Below are positions 1 to 10,739 of a stretch of DNA of 64,000 nucleotides, piece by piece. The position numbers and the translations under genes are program-made. Under the pieces are notes generated by a model. The model did not search any database. It worked only from the letters and a program-made list of their open reading frames with translations, and was not told the origin of the DNA. The DNA is from Epiperipatus broadwayi (taxonomy: Eukaryota > Onychophora > Udeonychophora > Euonychophora > Peripatidae): assembly GCA_028023455.1 (NCBI GenBank), contig JAQFVV010000018.1, forward strand, positions 4,553,800 to 4,617,799, given 5' to 3'. How positions within the stretch are numbered: the first letter of the stretch is position 1; the number at the start of each line of letters is the position of its first letter.

Positions 1-2380
1 ATGGAATTTGATATCTATTAAAGAATAATCAATAGGTATCAACAACACTATTGCTTTCAGTGCTTATGATTAATAGAGTAATAGATATAAAAGGTCAATA
101 TGAAATGGGCACCTTCTTCATACTGAAATAGTTGGAGAATGTCATGCTCTGAATAGTATCATATAGATGATTTTAAACTCACTTACCTGGATGCTTATAA
201 ATGAATGAACAGATGCAGAAAATTACAAAGCTTATGAATGACTGGAAATGAATATCAGCAGTGTCTAATTGAACATTTTTACACTGGTGCATTGACAGCC
301 TATAAGTTCTTGGTGAAAATGAATATGGACTTGAATGAATCATTGTTGGAAATACTTATTCTTGCTGAGGGCACACCAGTGCCTAATTGCTTTTAAATAA
401 TTACTCCACAGATATTTGTTTTAAGAAACAGTTCTTGTACATAGTTGGATATTTGTCCTTTGCACTATCCTAAGGCATATGATAGTACACTCAGAGAATA
501 AAAAGTTTTAGTGAATTAAAAAACCAATTACATTTAATAATTTTTAGTCGCTTAAGGTATTTGTTTCTTTTATCTGGAAGATTTCTATATCTGTATTTAT
601 GATAAAATCAATATGGATTAACAGTCCATCTTGTAATAGAAGTATGCCAGCTGGCCATATGAATAAATTATGAACATCAAATAATGATGCTTAATTCTTC
701 TGATTGAGAACTGTGTTCCAGTGGACACTGTTTAAAAAACAATAAAGATGATCAATATTGAGTTTCTGAGCCCTATCTGATTATAGAACTGTACCCTTCC
801 AACAGTGAAGTGCACATTACATTGCAGGTTATCATTGAAATGATTATATGAAGGCAGTTCATGGGCAAAAGCCTACTAAGGATTTATTGGATTACATTTG
901 TTATTCACTATAAGAATGAGTGATGCAGTGAACTGCAGAACATGAGCTGTTAATTGAGAACAGATAATCAGAAGATAATCAAAAATTCACACTTGTACAA
1001 AATTTATGTTTGTATTAATTTTTTTTTCTGTACAAACAAATTCAACAGAGTGGTTGATAAATTTATACATTGTCATATGTGGATATGCAAATATCTAATA
1101 TAATATACAGTAATTTAAATTTTACTCATTTGAGAAATTAAAAGAAAATCAATCTATAGAGTTAATTGTACTATTAAATATTTCATGAAAGAAATATCAT
1201 TTGTAAAATTAAAATTATATACATTAATAAAATAATAACTCACATAATGAAAGGCAAAAAATAAAAATTATCTTATTCAAAGAGAGATAATTTATTTAAA
1301 TTTTGTACTCAAATAACTTATGAATTGTGTAATTTATGAAAATATATCATATCTTGTTTAACCCCTTTCAGATTAACCTTCAAAGAAAAGATCATTTTTC
1401 TTATAGTAAATTGGATGGCAAATCCAAATACATTATTAAAAATTATAAAGCATTAAAATTGAAAAAGTTAAAAAACAAATTTCAAAATTCAATCATGAGT
1501 TTCTTTTCTTTCTATCATAAATAAATTTAAAAAAAAAAAGACATTTTTTTATTATAGAATCATAAAATAATTTAATATGATAAAACATGTGAGAAAAATA
1601 TTAAATCAAGTCATTAAATCTAGCTGAAGATGTTTTTGATAAACATCCTCATATAAAAAATACAGTCTTGTTTACATGTTAGATGTTAAAAATATGTTGT
1701 AAAAACATATAAATAGATCTAAAAAATATGACAGTCCAGTTTAAGATTTGACTAAAGTAAAAAGAATTGCAGAGTAATTTCATGAAAATAGAAGAAACCA
1801 ATGGTTAAAAAAGTCTCATCAGATATAACTATTCTATACGTTTCTGATTCCTTTAAAGTATTTTTCCAATATTATATCCACTTGAGTAATTATGATAACA
1901 ATATCTAACAAAGGACTATTTACCATGAATCATAAAAACTTTAATGATGTCAGTCCCAAGACCCTGAATTATGCAGTCATATTCAGAGATGAATGTTGAA
2001 GTTGCATAAAATATGGTATTGTCTGCTTTAAAAAAAAATCATGCTTTAAGAAAAGAAATGGATTTTGCTGTAAAATCTGCTATAGATACTATAGCTGTTG
2101 CCACCAATACAAAAAAGGATAATCACAATCATGACTGAATTTCTAAAGACTTGTTATCATATAGTAAACATATGATAGCTGCAGAAAACCATAGTAAAAA
2201 GTTTAAAAATTGCAAACTTTAAGACAAATGTGGTATAATAACATCTTATCTTTATATTTATATGTGAGGTCTTAAGTTTTAATATTTATAATTATTATTA
2301 TTTCTAGTCTAATCAATGACTAATAAAAATCACTATTTCTTAAATTCAATGTTTTCTTTTTTACCTAGCAGCAGTTGCAA
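1..2380. other. AT-rich region without a recognised gene
   Basis: I see no supported coding exon or repeat family here. The first 1 kb is slightly less AT-rich than the rest and may be an old decayed element, but none of its frames stays open or shows a known motif. A short ATG-initiated frame at 1336-1524 is lysine/asparagine-rich and looks like chance translation of AT-rich DNA. Confidence 0.5.
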
Positions 2381-2388
2381 AAGTATAA

Positions 2389-2811
2389 GCAACACTTATC
2401 TGACAGCCAATCAGATGTTATGATAGATATCCAAATGGCAACCAAACCATAAACACATGACAAAGAATTTATGAGAAAAGGGCAGCCACCCTTCTCTCTA
2501 CTTTTCTTTCTTTATATCTAAGCTAGTTGTAAGTATTTAGATTTGAAAGTGTGAAGCTTTAAATATCTTCACAATTAACTCAGTGAGTTTAAATTATAAA
2601 CGTACAGCATGAAATCCTATGATTTACTATGCAGCAGTTTTTAAATAATATAACTAGCAGTAAATTATGATTGGCTTAGATATATAGAAAGAAAAGTAGA
2701 GAGAAGGGTGGCCACCCTTTTCTCATAAATTCTTTGTCATGTGTTTATGGTTTGGTTGTCATTTGGACAGCTATCACAACTTCTGATTGTCTGTCAGATA
2801 AGTGTTATAAC
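2389..2811. mobile_element. Foldback (inverted-repeat) element, MITE-like
   Basis: Two long imperfect inverted arms (about 2389-2525 and 2675-2811) flank a centre of about 150 bp. The outer ends read as CACTTATCTGACAG and its complement. The inner parts share a CAAAGAATTTATGAGAAAAG block, a GGG(C/T)(A/G)GCCACCC core and a pyrimidine tract. Arm identity is high by eye, with scattered substitutions, so the copy is not brand new. No coding capacity is visible. A non-autonomous DNA transposon is the simplest reading; an inverted duplication of another repeat is the alternative. No target-site duplication could be assigned with confidence. Confidence 0.7.
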
Positions 2812-3760
2812 GAGTGCAATGAGATTTTCCAGTATCTTAATTTAATTTCAATTTCATCTATCTAAGCTTCGCAAATTAAATATTATTACTTTAAAGTAAA
2901 AATTGCGTGAATTGAATGAACCATTGTTTTATGTCAAATGGTATATAGTTGAACTTTGTAAAATTAAAAATATTAAAGTTACAATTAATTTAAAAAGTGA
3001 ACATATATTTTACTATGAAGGAACAAATATTGGAAATAAAACTAAAAAATGATTCATAATAAATTTAAAATAATTGAAAAATAACATTATGAATATTGGT
3101 AATACATCATAAACATAGACAGATTAATTATTTGACTTAATATTAATTACTAAATGTAAATAATTATCTTTTATGCTTCAACAAGTTTTCATTGGAGAAA
3201 GAAGTTGGGGATTTATATGTACAGAATCCACTTTATCAAACCAAAAAAAATTTAAATTATGAAAGTTTTAATTCTTTTATATAAAATAATTTAAAAATGA
3301 AAGCATGGTGTGTAATGTTAGATATGGAGACAGAAATAATAATAAAAAATAAACTTGTGAAATTTATTGAAAAAAAAAATCTATATATAATGATTTTTAA
3401 TTTGAGCAAAATAAAAATTCCACCATCAAACTTATCTGGATGCTTTCTTCATAAACCCATTTACAATTTGACTCAATTATTACTGTTGTAAAAATGAAAA
3501 ACCATATTTGAGCTCATGTATATCCCTATTTAACATGGAATTATATATCAAATGTCTTAGATTTTATATCAGTTCCAAGTAATTATTTCTCTCATTCCAT
3601 TATATGGAAATTCAACGACTGTTACAAATGTTTTTATTCATCTAACACTTTCTATAACCAAATCAAAAATTTGAAATATGACCACTTTTTATATTTACCT
3701 GATTTAAAAAATATATTTATAATAAGTCGCACAATCCACCTCTTTTTTTAATCTTTCTAG

Positions 3761-3893
3761 CGAAAATGGGCTGAGCGCCAATCATCCAGTGTCTACAACT
3801 GCTCTCTTTGATAATGAAGAAAATAATGATCAACTTATTTTAATACAACAAGATGATCCTAGAGATCCAAATGCATCACTAGAAGATAGTTGA
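3761..3893 (+). CDS. Candidate terminal coding exon of an unknown protein
   Basis: A pyrimidine-rich tract ends in TTTCTAG at 3760, a good splice acceptor. It is followed by a phase-shifted open frame (first full codon 3762) of 43 codons ending in TGA at 3891-3893. The peptide begins ENGLSANHPVSTTALFDNEE and ends DDPRDPNASLEDS, so it is acidic and of non-repetitive composition, unlike chance frames in this DNA. The same frame stays open past the TGA to a TAA at 4104, and a donor-like GTAAGG follows at 3897. I recognise no domain. No upstream exon was identified. It could also be part of a decayed element or retrocopy. Confidence 0.4.
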
Positions 3894-3896
3894 TGG

Positions 3897-5200
3897 GTAA
3901 GGTCATGTGAAGATGATGAAGAATATGGCGAAGAAGGGGAGGCAAACAAAGCAAATTTGTTCCAGAGAACTAGACTCTGTATATCCGCCCTTTTTTCTTT
4001 ATTTTATAGTCTAAAAGTCCATTGGATTTTTTATAATTATTCATTTATAACTTTAAAAAGAAGCCACTGTTCTAGGAAATCCTTGAAAATATTATGTACT
4101 GAATAAGGATATAATGACTATCTTTTTTATCAATTTTATTTTTATAAATTAAAACAATACGTGCATCTTTAACGTCAGATAAAATAACTTCATGGTTTCA
4201 TATTCTTTGAGAATTTTTCAAAGATATTGAAGTTAACACATCACTGCCATATTTTAATTTTCTGTTCACTCATTTCTTTGGAAACAGCATATTTTTTTAT
4301 TTTTAAGTTTACAAAAACTGATAAAATTCAAATTAAATTTTTATATTATTATTCAAGAGAAGATAAAAAAAAAAATTATTTCGTTTAAATTTCATTATTA
4401 TCATATAAAACACCGTCATCCTATGATTTAATAGTCTTAAATATTTTTCAGTTTCTATAATATTTTTATTATTAAAAACAATTTAAAATAACCAAATATG
4501 TAATGATTACATTTTCTTTACCCTTTTAAACTTTCAGTCATTTTTAAGTCTTCAATCGTTGAACTCGTATCTTTTAATTGTCTGTAATCTTTATAAAAAT
4601 CTAAGTTTAATTTATGATTTAACAAAGCAGAGAATGTCATGAGTTTTTTTAAATCTAGGCACTAATAATATAAAAACAATTTTATTAATAAAACAAAAAA
4701 GAATGCCAAGAAAAGAGAAAATAATAAAAGTAAACAAAATATAAACCCTCTTATGAAAATTATTAGAACTATTCAACATTTTTTTTAGTGAATCCAAAAT
4801 CAGATTTATTCAATTTATTCTACCTGTGTATCAGAAGATGAGATTTTTAGGTAAAATATTATATAATTGGACTTTTTTTCTTTATTATACATTATTATTG
4901 CTGGTGAGTGTTGTTGTTTCTGATACTATCCTCATTATTATTAAATAAATGATAAATAGATAACTTTTTCTTTTCATTATAAAGTTAAACAATAAAAATC
5001 AATTATTCTCAATGATTTATGAATTAGATTAAAATTTCCACATTGTTATTTTATTCTAGAACCATGTTTATTTACAATCAAAGTCAATATGTTATTGAAC
5101 TTTAAGCTTAAGTATAATATAATTTATTTGCAGTCTAAAAACATTTCCAGTTAAACATAATGATATAAATAATATTTATTTTACAAAGCGCAGACAGTAT
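3897..5200. other. AT-rich stretch downstream of the candidate exon
   Basis: The first 200 bases continue the frame of the exon after its TGA, encoding an acidic segment with CEDDEEYGEEGE, and could be 3' untranslated sequence or a broken coding end. Beyond about 4110 I see nothing but AT-rich DNA with homopolymer runs. Confidence 0.4.
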
Positions 5201-5219
5201 TGAAATTAAACTGAGAGAG

Positions 5220-5335
5220 TGCAAACCTCTCAAGTGCTTAGCCAATCAGATCACAAATACTGAGACAGAGAATTTAACAAGAAAAGAGTGGTTCCACTCT
5301 CTTCTTTACTTGTCTTTCTATATATCCAAGCCAGT
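5220..5335. repeat. Diverged solo arm of the 2.4-kb foldback family
   Basis: This segment shares the order of blocks seen in one arm of the element at 2389-2811: AGCCAATCAGAT, then AGAATTTA..AAGAAAAG, a GTGG..CCAC-like core and a TCTTTCTATATATCCAAGC pyrimidine-rich end. It is clearly more diverged than the two arms are from each other, and no opposing arm is present nearby. It shows that the foldback is a dispersed family and not a one-off hairpin. Confidence 0.5.
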
Positions 5336-5735
5336 CCATAAACAACCTTCCACAGATGATAGGTCAAATTTCAAAATTATTGTAAATAGAAGGATTATCA
5401 TTAAACATAATAATATTAAATATATGATTTATCTTTATGATAAAAAAAAAGTCATTAAAAACACAAGTTGTATATGGGTTTATAAGTAAAAAGAAAACTG
5501 AAAGAGCAAGTTTTTTTTTTTAACTTAGATGGAGCAAAGACATAAATGCTTTACAATTAAAACTAAAACAATTATATTATCTGTTTTGTATAATGGAATA
5601 TATTTTAATACAAATAAATGTTTGAATATTTATAACTTAATTTATGTAGTAAAGTAATCTATACTAACACTAAAGACAACTACTGAGATTCTCATATTAA
5701 CTAAAAATTGATAGGTGAGATTCAGACAAAATTTG

Positions 5736-5756
5736 ATGATGATGATGATGATGATG

Positions 5757-5788
<32 letters not shown>

Positions 5789-5790
5789 TA
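5736..5790. repeat. (GAT)n/(AAT)n microsatellite
   Basis: A run of GAT triplets passes into AAT triplets. The short frames covering it are repeat translation. Confidence 0.95.
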
Positions 5791-6219
5791 CATATAGCCT
5801 TTATGCCTACTGGTGTACCAGATGCACTTTTGCACTTGCTAATAACCCTAGACATCACCAAGCAACATTTTCAATAAAACTAGAACTGTTCAGAAAAAGA
5901 GACAGCATCCTAGCTCAACCAGATGTGTTTGCAGCCACATGGTCACACTTGAAACAAAGATCCAGTCTATAAAATAAAAAGTCCAATATGATAGATGATG
6001 ACATTTTCAACATCAGCATTTTTTCCAACTTCAGAAAGATGCAAGCATAAACCGAACTAAATATAGGACCAAATTTAAAAACAAGAAAGAAAATATGCAG
6101 AAATGATAAAGACTTATATACTAAAAGTTGTTGTAATTTGTTTTGCATTTGTAACAAATCAATATAGTACTAAATGTGACTGTAACTTTTTAGATTCAAT
6201 AAAGTTTTGCTTTGAAACA

Positions 6220-6510
<291 letters not shown>

Positions 6511-6514
6511 TAGA

Positions 6515-7830
6515 CATGAAAAAAAACTAAAAAATATGATAAATCTTAGTTTCAATAGACATCTCACAGAATAGATTTAAAAAATAAATGTTTATTTGGG
6601 ATGCTGATTCATGACAACCATGCTCAGTTAAAGATTTATACTTTTAATTTAAAATTAAGATGGTTATAGATAGTTAATCTTATGCTGATTATTTCAAAAA
6701 ATGACATAAGAATTCTATTTTAGTTATTTTTTCAACAAATACTTGTAAACAAGATAAATCCCAGATGGAAAAATCTATGAATATTAAAACACAATAAAAA
6801 ACAAAATTGTAATTTGGATTTTAATTTTTCAATATACTTTTATAAAATAATACATATTTTGAAAAAATATAACAATATACAGATTTAGTCATGGAAAATA
6901 TATAATCATATTACATTCAATTGCCCAAATTTAGACTTTTTACCTTATTCATTTAAGTCTTAATCCAGGAACCATTATCACTTAAGTTCACCACTATATT
7001 GTTGTGTTAAACTGTAAAAAGGAAAAAAATCATATTGTTAATTACTTGGGAAGTTATATAGATACTTTATGTTTTAATTAGCAGGTTGAATACAACAATT
7101 TCATTCAATTGATCTCCTAAAAAAAATATTCCAGAAACTTTTAGCTTTGAATCTGATGCTCTACTTACCTTTAATGTTTATATTTAAGTTCAGTGTATGA
7201 ATTTTCTCTTATATTACTAACTTTAACAACACATAAATAACTTTTACTACTGCTTGAATATGTAACATTTAAATTATAATCATATCACAGAACATTTTTG
7301 TTCCAAATATGTTATTCAGAACTATTCTTCTTGAACTATTCTTCTTTTGTCAGACTGAATGAATGAGCATTGACAAATAAAAAATAAAATTGTATTTGCA
7401 AGTTTATTAAAATGAATTGTTATGACTCTTCTGGTAAAATTAACGAATTTGAAATGAGAGTGTTCTGTGATATGATTATTTTATATTATAAAATCAATCA
7501 CATCTGTTTAAAATGTTTTAACACTAGCCAAAAGTAAATCAAAGTTCACAATCAATAATTTTATTGTCAAGGTTATTATTGATAATTTTGAATAATATTG
7601 ACTAAATTATTTTTTGGAATTTCAATTTATGTTTGTATACATATTAAAAGAGGCTTGAACTCGAACATTCAAGCTCCCTACATCTATCTAATTTATCTTA
7701 TGCAACTGAGAGTATGGACAATATACAGATATTTAAATATAATATATAAATATATAATTTTGTATCAAGTGTGAACATTGTCGATGTCATTATGATTCTT
7801 TTTGTAAGTATTCTTCATTGAAATAAATTA
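6515..7830. other. AT-rich region, nothing recognised
   Basis: No open frame, splice-flanked exon or inverted repeat stands out between the two trinucleotide arrays. Confidence 0.5.
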
Positions 7831-7838
7831 AAAGAGAA

Positions 7839-7906
<68 letters not shown>

Positions 7907-7921
7907 CATCATCATCATCAT
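7839..7921. repeat. (TTA)n/(TCA)n microsatellite
   Basis: About 67 bases of ATT triplets followed by five ATC triplets. Confidence 0.95.
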
Positions 7922-8632
7922 TTAATTTGGCTGAATATCACCTGCCATTTTTAAATAATATAAGAATCTCAGTGACTGTCTCTAAAAACACTAACAGCTA
8001 TTGAGCCTATTTTGCTAAACAGACAGTAGAAAATAATTCACATGAAGTGCTAGTGCTATAATAATAACAAGAAACCATTAATATAAAAAAAACTTGAGAA
8101 ATGTATTTATATATAGCAAATTGTAAATACTTTAAAAAAAAATTGAGAAAAAAAATTTAGAATTGAATTTTTTAATTGAATTATTACTTATTTATTATTA
8201 AAATTCAATTATTATATAAGATTTTATTTACTCAAGCAATGTACAGTTTTAAAAGGACTTTCTATTGTTGCTCTTAAATATTTGAATTGATAAATTTTGA
8301 CGGTAATGAAAAACATTTGTAAATTTCATTCATGATTTTTTTATGGTTATGTAAGAATCATTGCTTGATAAACTTTTTTTCTAAAATTTTTAATGCTTTT
8401 TATGATTCAAATTAAAATTGAATTATTTATTTGATTTACTAGTGTATTTATTTATTTTTAAAATTCAATGATTAATTTAAACAATATAGTTTCACTTGCT
8501 TTTGTAGTTTATAAGTAGCAATTAAATTGTTAATCTTTGATGTTTGGAAGAATTTGATTTGTAAATACATTGAAGCAGTGTTTGATAAGCTGATTCTAAC
8601 ATAAATGATTCAAAATTAATACATTTTAAAAT

Positions 8633-8744
8633 AAATACTTATACCTTTAACATATATATATAAAACTGGCTTTTTCTTTTTAAAAATTAAATACTTATAC
8701 CTTTAACATATATATATAAAACTGGCTTTTTCTTTTTAAAAATT
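8633..8744. repeat. 56-bp tandem duplication, two copies
   Basis: The unit beginning AAATACTTATACCTTTAAC occurs at 8633-8688 and again, identical as read, at 8689-8744. A recent local duplication is the likely cause. No wider array is present. Confidence 0.9.
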
Positions 8745-9489
8745 GATAATACTGCCATTTTAAAAAATAAATTATAACATCTACTTATTCAGACCAAACA
8801 TAAAGTAATCATAAAAATTATTAGTAATAAGAATACTTATTTTATAGTTCAATACAAAACATATCTATTATTTGTAAGTTGTTTTTAATATTTATAACAT
8901 TTTGTGTGTCTCTTTTTTTTTTTTTACATTAGAATAAATTTTGAGATTAATTTAATAAACTTTACATTTTAAAATTTTTATTCTTTTTATTTTACCAAGT
9001 TTTTTTTTTTTTAAAAAAAAAGAGAAAATTCATACTCAGTAAACTTGTATCTAAGTTGTAATTAATTTTCATCTTCTCTAATAATTAAATCTTTATTAAA
9101 TTTTTATTTGTTTTATTTTTCTACCTAATATTTGGATATTAAATGTATATGTTGGGTAGCAGTTGTATAAGATGCTGCTGATAATAATTAATCATACTTG
9201 TTTCAATAGCCAAACATTATTTCTGTCAGGTATGAGGGAATCCAGCATAAATTATTTCTATATATTACATTATTTTTATTATAAACTGAGAGAAAATTAC
9301 TCGTGCTTATGAGAGTCTACTGGCATCATTTAATAATTACAACAATACTTTCAATTTAAATTTTAATATTATTTAAATTTACACTTTCCACATTCTTTTT
9401 ATATTTGTCTAAATTTTGCAGTTTTAAATGTAAATATATCTAAAACATGGAGAGCAAATGCTGAAGATGTTGATATTTTTTTACTGCAT

Positions 9490-10190
9490 TAATGTGTTCA
9501 TCTCATCTAGCATTTATAAATCAATTGCTTCTTCCTATGCATGTAATTGGACACATGCCACGTAGAATTTCAAAGACTCCTTGGGTTTCTAGAGGATTTG
9601 TATCCTTACGTTTGATTAGAATATTATTAATCTTTTGCTCAATAGAGAATGTTGTTTTTATATCATAGTGTTTAACCACCATTCAATGTTATCTGTGGTT
9701 CTTTTTATATAAAGAATGCATATTCTATTAAAATATTTATTTATTTTTCTCTTTTTCTTTGGGGGGCTTTGTTTTGTACATTGCTTCATTTACAGTTTCA
9801 ACATTGTAACCATTCATTAATGAGACTTCACATATATCTTTGATTTCTTTTTTTAATTCAGATGTATTTGGAAGTAAAAATGCTCTTGTAAAAAGTGATT
9901 CAGCTACAAAGAATATTTGATCTGGGTGATATGATGATACTTTTAAGTATTTATCAGTAAGTGTAGATTTTCTCTGTAGACAATATGATAATGGATTGCT
10001 GTTTGTTTGAGAAACAAGAATATCAAGAAAAGGGAATATTCCATCTTTTTTTATTTCCATAGTGAATTTAATTTGTGGATATAGGTTGTTAATATGAGTA
10101 AAGAAGTCATGTCGCTTTCTTTTTATTTGACTAAATAACAAATGTGTCATCAATATATCTGAGCCAGATAGATGATTTGTATAAAGATTA
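9490..10190 (-). mobile_element. Penelope-like element (PLE) fragment
   Basis: Read on the minus strand, this carries the 3' half of a PLE polyprotein. First comes the reverse transcriptase motif WLRYIDDTFVI (YIDD codons at 10157-10146), a hallmark of PLE RTs. The C-terminal RT region follows in a shifted frame (9737-10153). Then comes a linker with KTTFSIEQKINNILIKR and the start of a GIY-YIG nuclease region (GVFEIPRGMCP..CIGRSN) near 9540-9590. At least one frameshift and several stops show it is dead. The 5' half of the RT and the rest of the nuclease are missing. The palindromic repeat at 10411-10661 lies on its upstream side. Confidence 0.85.
9737..10153 (-). pseudogene. PLE reverse transcriptase C-terminal fragment
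   Basis: This 138-codon frame encodes the part of a PLE RT after the catalytic YIDD. It contains HDFFTHINNLYPQIKF, then FTMEIKKDGIFPFLDILV (residues 30-47), which matches the family's conserved block of the form FTxExEx(D/N)GxLPFLDVLV, then the YRKPTxTDRYL-equivalent QRKSTLTDKYL. The true element frame enters from an upstream frame through a frameshift near 10120-10135, so the apparent ATG is not a real start. In a live element the product would copy RNA by target-primed reverse transcription, working with a GIY-YIG endonuclease. Confidence 0.8.
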
Positions 10191-10198
10191 GTTCAAAG

Positions 10199-10200
10199 CT

Positions 10201-10243
<43 letters not shown>
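10199..10243. repeat. (TG)n(TA)n microsatellite
   Basis: A short TG run passes into TA dinucleotides. Confidence 0.9.
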
Positions 10244-10245
<2 letters not shown>

Positions 10246-10410
10246 ATGTTTCCATATTCTACCATTTTAAATATTAATGTAAAATAATACTTATACAAAA
10301 TGTAAGTATGAACTTTAATAATGTTTATTGTACCAAGCGTCAAAAGTATACTTGGTATATGATAAATACTGATAAAATTTTATATTTAAACTCTGTATTA
10401 TTTTACATTA

Positions 10411-10661
10411 ATATATATAAAATACATATTTTGCGGGTTCATCCGTGTTAAAAACTTTTAATATTAATATACTGATGTTTCGACTTGGTCACACAAGCCA
10501 TCCACAGAGTTATAAAAGGTAGAAAGATGGTATTTTTCTACAACCATCTTTCTACCTTTTATAACTCTGTGGATGGCTTGTGTGACCAAGTCGAAATGTT
10601 AGTATATTAATATTAAAAGTTTTTAACATGGATGAACCCGCAAAATATGTATTTTATATAT
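10411..10661. repeat. Palindromic repeat with hammerhead-like hairpins
   Basis: Two arms of about 120 bp (10411-10530 and 10542-10661) are near-perfect inverted copies around an 11-bp centre. Each arm holds TTTATAACTCTGTGGATGGC, a CTTG/CAAG hairpin followed directly by GAAA, then a TATTAATATTAAAAG stretch and GATGAACCCGCAAAATATG. A single-arm copy is at 50728-50850. In the plus arm, CTGTGGA (10567-10573), stem GGCTTG/CAAGTC (10575-10592) and GAAA (10593-10596) follow hammerhead ribozyme order, except that A6 of the core is U. PLE terminal repeats are known to carry hammerhead motifs, and a PLE fragment lies next door, so this may be a head-to-head pair of PLE terminal repeats. Ribozyme activity is doubtful. 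Confidence 0.7.
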
Positions 10662-10688
10662 TTAACCCGTGCAAATCTTCGTTTCAAC

Positions 10689-10705
10689 ATATATATATAT
10701 ATATA
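10689..10705. repeat. Short (AT)n run
   Basis: Alternating AT, about 17 bases. Confidence 0.7.
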
Positions 10706-10739
10706 ATATTACAAATCGATGTCTATATTTCTTCAAAAT

